Assembly (NCBI RefSeq): GCF_023276435.1
Contig: NZ_JALLPO010000022.1
Coordinates: 62,001-126,000, forward strand
From: Sphaerisporangium perillae
Lineage (GTDB): Bacteria; Actinomycetota; Actinomycetes; Streptosporangiales; Streptosporangiaceae
Length of the DNA: 64,000 nt
Direction: 5' to 3'
The notes under the pieces are model-generated. The model did not search any database. It saw only the letters and a list, made by a program, of their open reading frames with translations, and had not been told where the DNA came from. A program made the translations under genes and the position numbers. Positions 61,298 through 64,000 of the stretch are shown one piece after another. Each line of letters begins with the position of its first letter. The stretch's first letter is position 1.

Positions 61298-62499
61298 GCG
61301 GGGTGGCCGCCCGGAGCCCAGACGAGCAGGCCCAGGCACATCTCGTCGCTGGTGCCCTCGCCCCAGACGACGTACCGCGCGGGCACGCCCTGCAACGCGG
61401 GCAGCATCTTGCGCAGCCCCGCGTCGTGGGTGCAGGTCACCCGGAAGGTGTCGCCGGGCTTGACGGTGACGGGCTTGTCGAGCGGGCGGATGGCCTGGTC
61501 GTCGAAGTTGTAGTTGGGGATGTCCAGGAGCGTGCGCGCCCCTGGTGTCCCGGGGTTGAGCTCGACCTTGATCGAGCGCCCGAGCAGGTGCATGTGGCCG
61601 GCGACCGCGTATATCGTGCCGCCCGCCGGGGTCTGCTGGTCGCAGTGCTGCGTGGGCCCGGGCACGGGCGGCTTGGCGTTGTTGCAGTACTGGTTGAGCC
61701 GGGTGACCGTGTCCCCGGCCTGCTGCCCGAAGCGCTGGGCGACGTCGCGCACCGCCGCCTGGCGGTCGCACAGCGGGCCCGACTCGGCGGCCGTGCACGG
61801 CAGTTCGATGGGCGCGATCAGCTGCTCGGTCGCGAGCGGGGTCAGCCGCGCCTTGCCATCGGTGAGCCGCAGCCTGATCGCCGACTGGTCGCTGCTGCCC
61901 GGCTTGCCGTGGGTGGCGAGCAGGTTGTAGTGCACCTGCATGATCAGCCGGCTGCCCGCGGGCATCGGGTAGCCGACCTTCTGTGTGAGCAGCGTCTCGT
62001 TGGCGCCCGGCGCCCAGTGGCCGATCCAGTCGCCGCCTTCCACACCGGCGTCGCCGAAGCAGGTCCAGCCCTCGCCCGGCGTCTGCTCGTCGTACGCCTT
62101 CGCGGCCTTCACCTGGTCGGGCCCGATCCTGAAGATGATGGCGTGGTGGACGATCGCGGTGTTCTGCGGCAGGAACTGGCTGCCGGTGAGGAACGCCTCG
62201 TGCGTGAGCCCGGGGTCGACCAGGAAGCACCGGTATTCATCGGTGCCTCCCGAGGGGGCGGCCGGCGTGTACGGCGAGGGCAGCTTGAGATCGACGAACC
62301 GCTCCGACGCCCGCAGCGGCGCGGCCGGCGGAGGCGTGAAAGGTTTCCCGTGGGCGTGCGCCGTGGTGGCCGGTCCCGCGCTCGTGGTGCCCGAAGCGGA
62401 CGGATGCTCCTGCGAACCGCATGACACGATGAGCAACGTGGCGGCGAGCGCGATGGCCACCCCCGTCACCCACCGCACCGGCCGTAACGCGTCTTTCAT
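61291..62499 (-). CDS. Copper type II monooxygenase-like lipoprotein
   Basis: A 402-residue exported protein with lipobox LIVSC (Cys about 27), a Pro/Ala/Thr linker, then two domains resembling the catalytic core of peptidylglycine alpha-hydroxylating and dopamine beta-monooxygenases. Likely copper ligands are the His pair in VHHAIIF, the His of MQVHYNLL, the HxH of GHMHLLG and the Met in SDEMCLG. Cysteines (EYRCFL, GWTCFG, LPCTAAES, CDRQ, HCDQQ) could form the usual disulfides. A periplasmic substrate is unknown. Such enzymes are rare in bacteria. The stop lies in the heptamer array. Confidence 0.75.
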   Translation of the reverse strand: MKDALRPVRWVTGVAIALAATLLIVSCGSQEHPSASGTTSAGPATTAHAHGKPFTPPPAAPLRASERFVDLKLPSPYTPAAPSGGTDEYRCFLVDPGLTHEAFLTGSQFLPQNTAIVHHAIIFRIGPDQVKAAKAYDEQTPGEGWTCFGDAGVEGGDWIGHWAPGANETLLTQKVGYPMPAGSRLIMQVHYNLLATHGKPGSSDQSAIRLRLTDGKARLTPLATEQLIAPIELPCTAAESGPLCDRQAAVRDVAQRFGQQAGDTVTRLNQYCNNAKPPVPGPTQHCDQQTPAGGTIYAVAGHMHLLGRSIKVELNPGTPGARTLLDIPNYNFDDQAIRPLDKPVTVKPGDTFRVTCTHDAGLRKMLPALQGVPARYVVWGEGTSDEMCLGLLVWAPGGHPAG

Positions 62500-62710
62500 G
62501 ATCGCCCCCTGCCTGGCCGGGATCCGCGTGGATCACCGGCACGTCGAATGGAAGATCCTCTCGGTCCGGTCCGGGGTCCCGGGTGGAGCCCGGAGCGTGT
62601 CGAGCGTGTCGAACTGAGGATGTGGCCCGATCTGCTTCCACCCTGCGCGGTCCCGGAGTGGTTCCGCATCCCTCCGGAGGCGGAAGGCGCTCGTTCTTTC
62701 GGTTGAGGCC

Positions 62711-64000
62711 CTACGGACGACAGGGCGCGGGCGAGGTGTCCGTCCTCTGGCGCAGCCGGGCCAGCACGGGGGGCAGGTCGTGCTCGTGGACGATCGTCAG
62801 GCGCCGGGTCGCGCGGGTGATCGCCACGTACAGGTCCTGGCCGCCCTTCGGGGACTGGGCCAGGATCTCGTCGGGCGCGACGATCACCACGGAGTCGAAC
62901 TCCAGGCCCTTGGACCGGGTGACGGTCAGGACGACAGAGGGGGAGTCCAGGGCGTCCGCCGTGAGCGCCGACGCCGCCTCGGGAAGCATCGCGGCGATCT
63001 CGTCGTGCCGGGCGTCGGGGGTCAGGACGGCCAGCCTTCCCTCGCCGATCTCCGCGTGCTCGGACCGCACCAGCTCGGCGAGGGCTTGGCGAAGCCCGGC
63101 GCGGGGCACCCGCAGGGCGCGCGGCGGCGCCTCCCCTCCGCGGACGGAGATCGGCGGCTCCTGGTCCGGGGCCACGGCCTTCAGCACGTCGGCGGCGACC
63201 TCCATGATCTCCGCCGGGGTCCGGTAGTTGACCAGCAGGCGGGCTTCGCGCCAGCGTCCCCGGACGTAAGGGTCGAGCATCTCGCCCCATGACCGCGCGC
63301 CCGCCGCCGAGCCGGTCTGGGCGACGTCGCCGACGACCGTCAGGGAGCGGGTCGGGATGCGGCGCATGACCGTGCGCCAGGCCATCGGCGACAGCTCCTG
63401 CGCCTCGTCCACGATGACGTGGCCATAGGCCCAGCGCCGGTCGCGCTCGGCCTTCTGCGCGGTCGTCAGGCCCGATCCGTCGCCGTCGTGCCAATCGGCG
63501 AGGTCGCGTGCGTCCAGCATCGTCGTCTCGGCGACCCCGCTGATCACCAGCACGTCCCGCGCGTACCGTTCCATGACGCGGCGCTCTTGCCGTGCGGCCC
63601 GTTCGGCGGCGGCGGCCTGCGCGGCGTCCTCGCCGAGCAGCTCGGCGGCCTCGTCCAGCAGGGGGACGTCGTCGACGGTCCAGGGCGCTCCGGCCGGGCG
63701 CGCGAGCAGGTCCGCCTCCTCGGGCCGCAGCACCCCGGCGGCGGCCGAGCGCAGCGCGGCGGGGTCGGCGAGCAGCTCGGCGACCAGCCGTTCGGGCGTG
63801 AGGAGCGGCCACAGCTCGTCCAGGGCCTCGCGCACCGAGCGGGTCTGCCACAGCGCGGCGCGGGCGTACCGCAGGTCTTCCTCGTCGAGCGGGCGGTCCA
63901 GTTGCCGCGCCTCGTCCAGGGCGAGCGCGGTGAGGGCCGAGTCGACGAACAGCTTGCGCGCCACGTTGTGCGGGCTCCGCACGGTTCGTGCCCTGTCGCG
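62711..64000 (-). CDS. HelD-like RNA polymerase-associated ATPase, C-terminal part (cut by window edge)
   Basis: 430 residues of a UvrD-like superfamily 1 ATPase open to the right edge. GTG 63982 is internal, since the frame continues to 64000. Motifs are VIVDEAQELSPMAW (Walker B), VVGDVAQTG, LLVNYRTPAEI, VVLTVTRSKGLEFDSVVIV and DLYVAITRATRRLTI. The order and spacing match HelD/HelR, which release stalled RNA polymerase and can give rifampicin tolerance. The N-terminal coiled coil and Walker A are outside the window, so a general UvrD-like helicase cannot be excluded. Confidence 0.82.
   Translation of the reverse strand, partial: RDRARTVRSPHNVARKLFVDSALTALALDEARQLDRPLDEEDLRYARAALWQTRSVREALDELWPLLTPERLVAELLADPAALRSAAAGVLRPEEADLLARPAGAPWTVDDVPLLDEAAELLGEDAAQAAAAERAARQERRVMERYARDVLVISGVAETTMLDARDLADWHDGDGSGLTTAQKAERDRRWAYGHVIVDEAQELSPMAWRTVMRRIPTRSLTVVGDVAQTGSAAGARSWGEMLDPYVRGRWREARLLVNYRTPAEIMEVAADVLKAVAPDQEPPISVRGGEAPPRALRVPRAGLRQALAELVRSEHAEIGEGRLAVLTPDARHDEIAAMLPEAASALTADALDSPSVVLTVTRSKGLEFDSVVIVAPDEILAQSPKGGQDLYVAITRATRRLTIVHEHDLPPVLARLRQRTDTSPAPCRP

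Noticed and set aside
60430-62424. 664-codon plus-strand frame across the sigma factor, DGPF and monooxygenase genes
   Set aside because: It runs antisense to three recognisable genes and through the heptamer array, and has no recognisable domain.

Overview
The window is very GC-rich DNA with actinomycete gene content. It has mycothiol genes (mshD, mshA), the orphan nitrogen regulator GlnR, CarD, SenX3/RegX3, many ECF sigma factors and many apparently leaderless promoters. The order of genes up to rlmB resembles the glnR-nur-mshA-phoU-phoR/P-carD-ispF-cysS-rlmB stretch of Streptomyces. Gene details such as no ispD between carD and ispF suggest a relative such as a Streptosporangiales member. 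That placement is an inference.

Layout of the conserved part (1-50.4 kb): a cut-off mshD; a secreted 5'-nucleotidase; glnR; a MoaD-like protein; a DUF2993/ECF sigma/anti-sigma operon; a thioredoxin, DUF4395, thiosulfate sulfurtransferase and SseC group; then 8.2-20.8 kb, a block of uncharacterised envelope genes. That block is a four-gene module present twice in tandem (one polytopic membrane protein, and three single-pass proteins on the other strand), followed by a two-TM protein and a HerA/FtsK-type ATPase. After it come murT-gatD, a DsrE protein, nitrobindin, a strongly structured intergenic RNA candidate, a Nur-like Fur regulator, ygfZ, dtd, a cupin/Rrf2 group with two matching operators, asparaginase, DUF2207, a secreted lipase, DUF2516/HbhA-like/XRE, a BlaI-M56 pair, a methyltransferase, an SDR, mshA, YbjN, gpmA, phoU | senX3-regX3, a lipoprotein, carD-ispF, a GlsB-type protein, a DUF2637 protein, cysS, rlmB and tRNA-Thr(UGU).

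The part after the tRNA (50.4-64 kb) is accessory. Next to the tRNA is a decayed integrative element: an integrase missing its N-terminal half and fused in frame to an IS481-type transposase tail, half of an IS5-type transposase, two small cargo genes, and a second, frameshifted copy of the integrase 3' end 2.4 kb away. Beyond it intact genes (PAS histidine kinase, BBE-type FAD oxidoreductase, secreted metallophosphoesterase, GNAT, ECF42-DGPF pair, a copper type II monooxygenase-like lipoprotein, a HelD-like ATPase) alternate with remnants (CBM2 domain, resolvase tail, TetR C-terminus, DyP peroxidase C-terminus).

How the genes work together: several serve thiol and redox balance (mshA/mshD, thioredoxin, rhodanese/SseC, DsrE, nitrobindin, YgfZ, Nur). 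Others serve nutrient sensing (GlnR for nitrogen, PhoU-SenX3-RegX3 for phosphate, two secreted phosphatases) and the cell wall or envelope (MurT-GatD, BlaI-M56, the duplicated module). Twenty genes have a TANNNT box placed 6-8 bases before the start codon, so leaderless transcription appears to be the commonest promoter design here. The strongest candidates for undescribed biology are the duplicated membrane module with its ATPase, the structured RNA at 23.9 kb, and the paired Rrf2 operators with a 34-codon gene.
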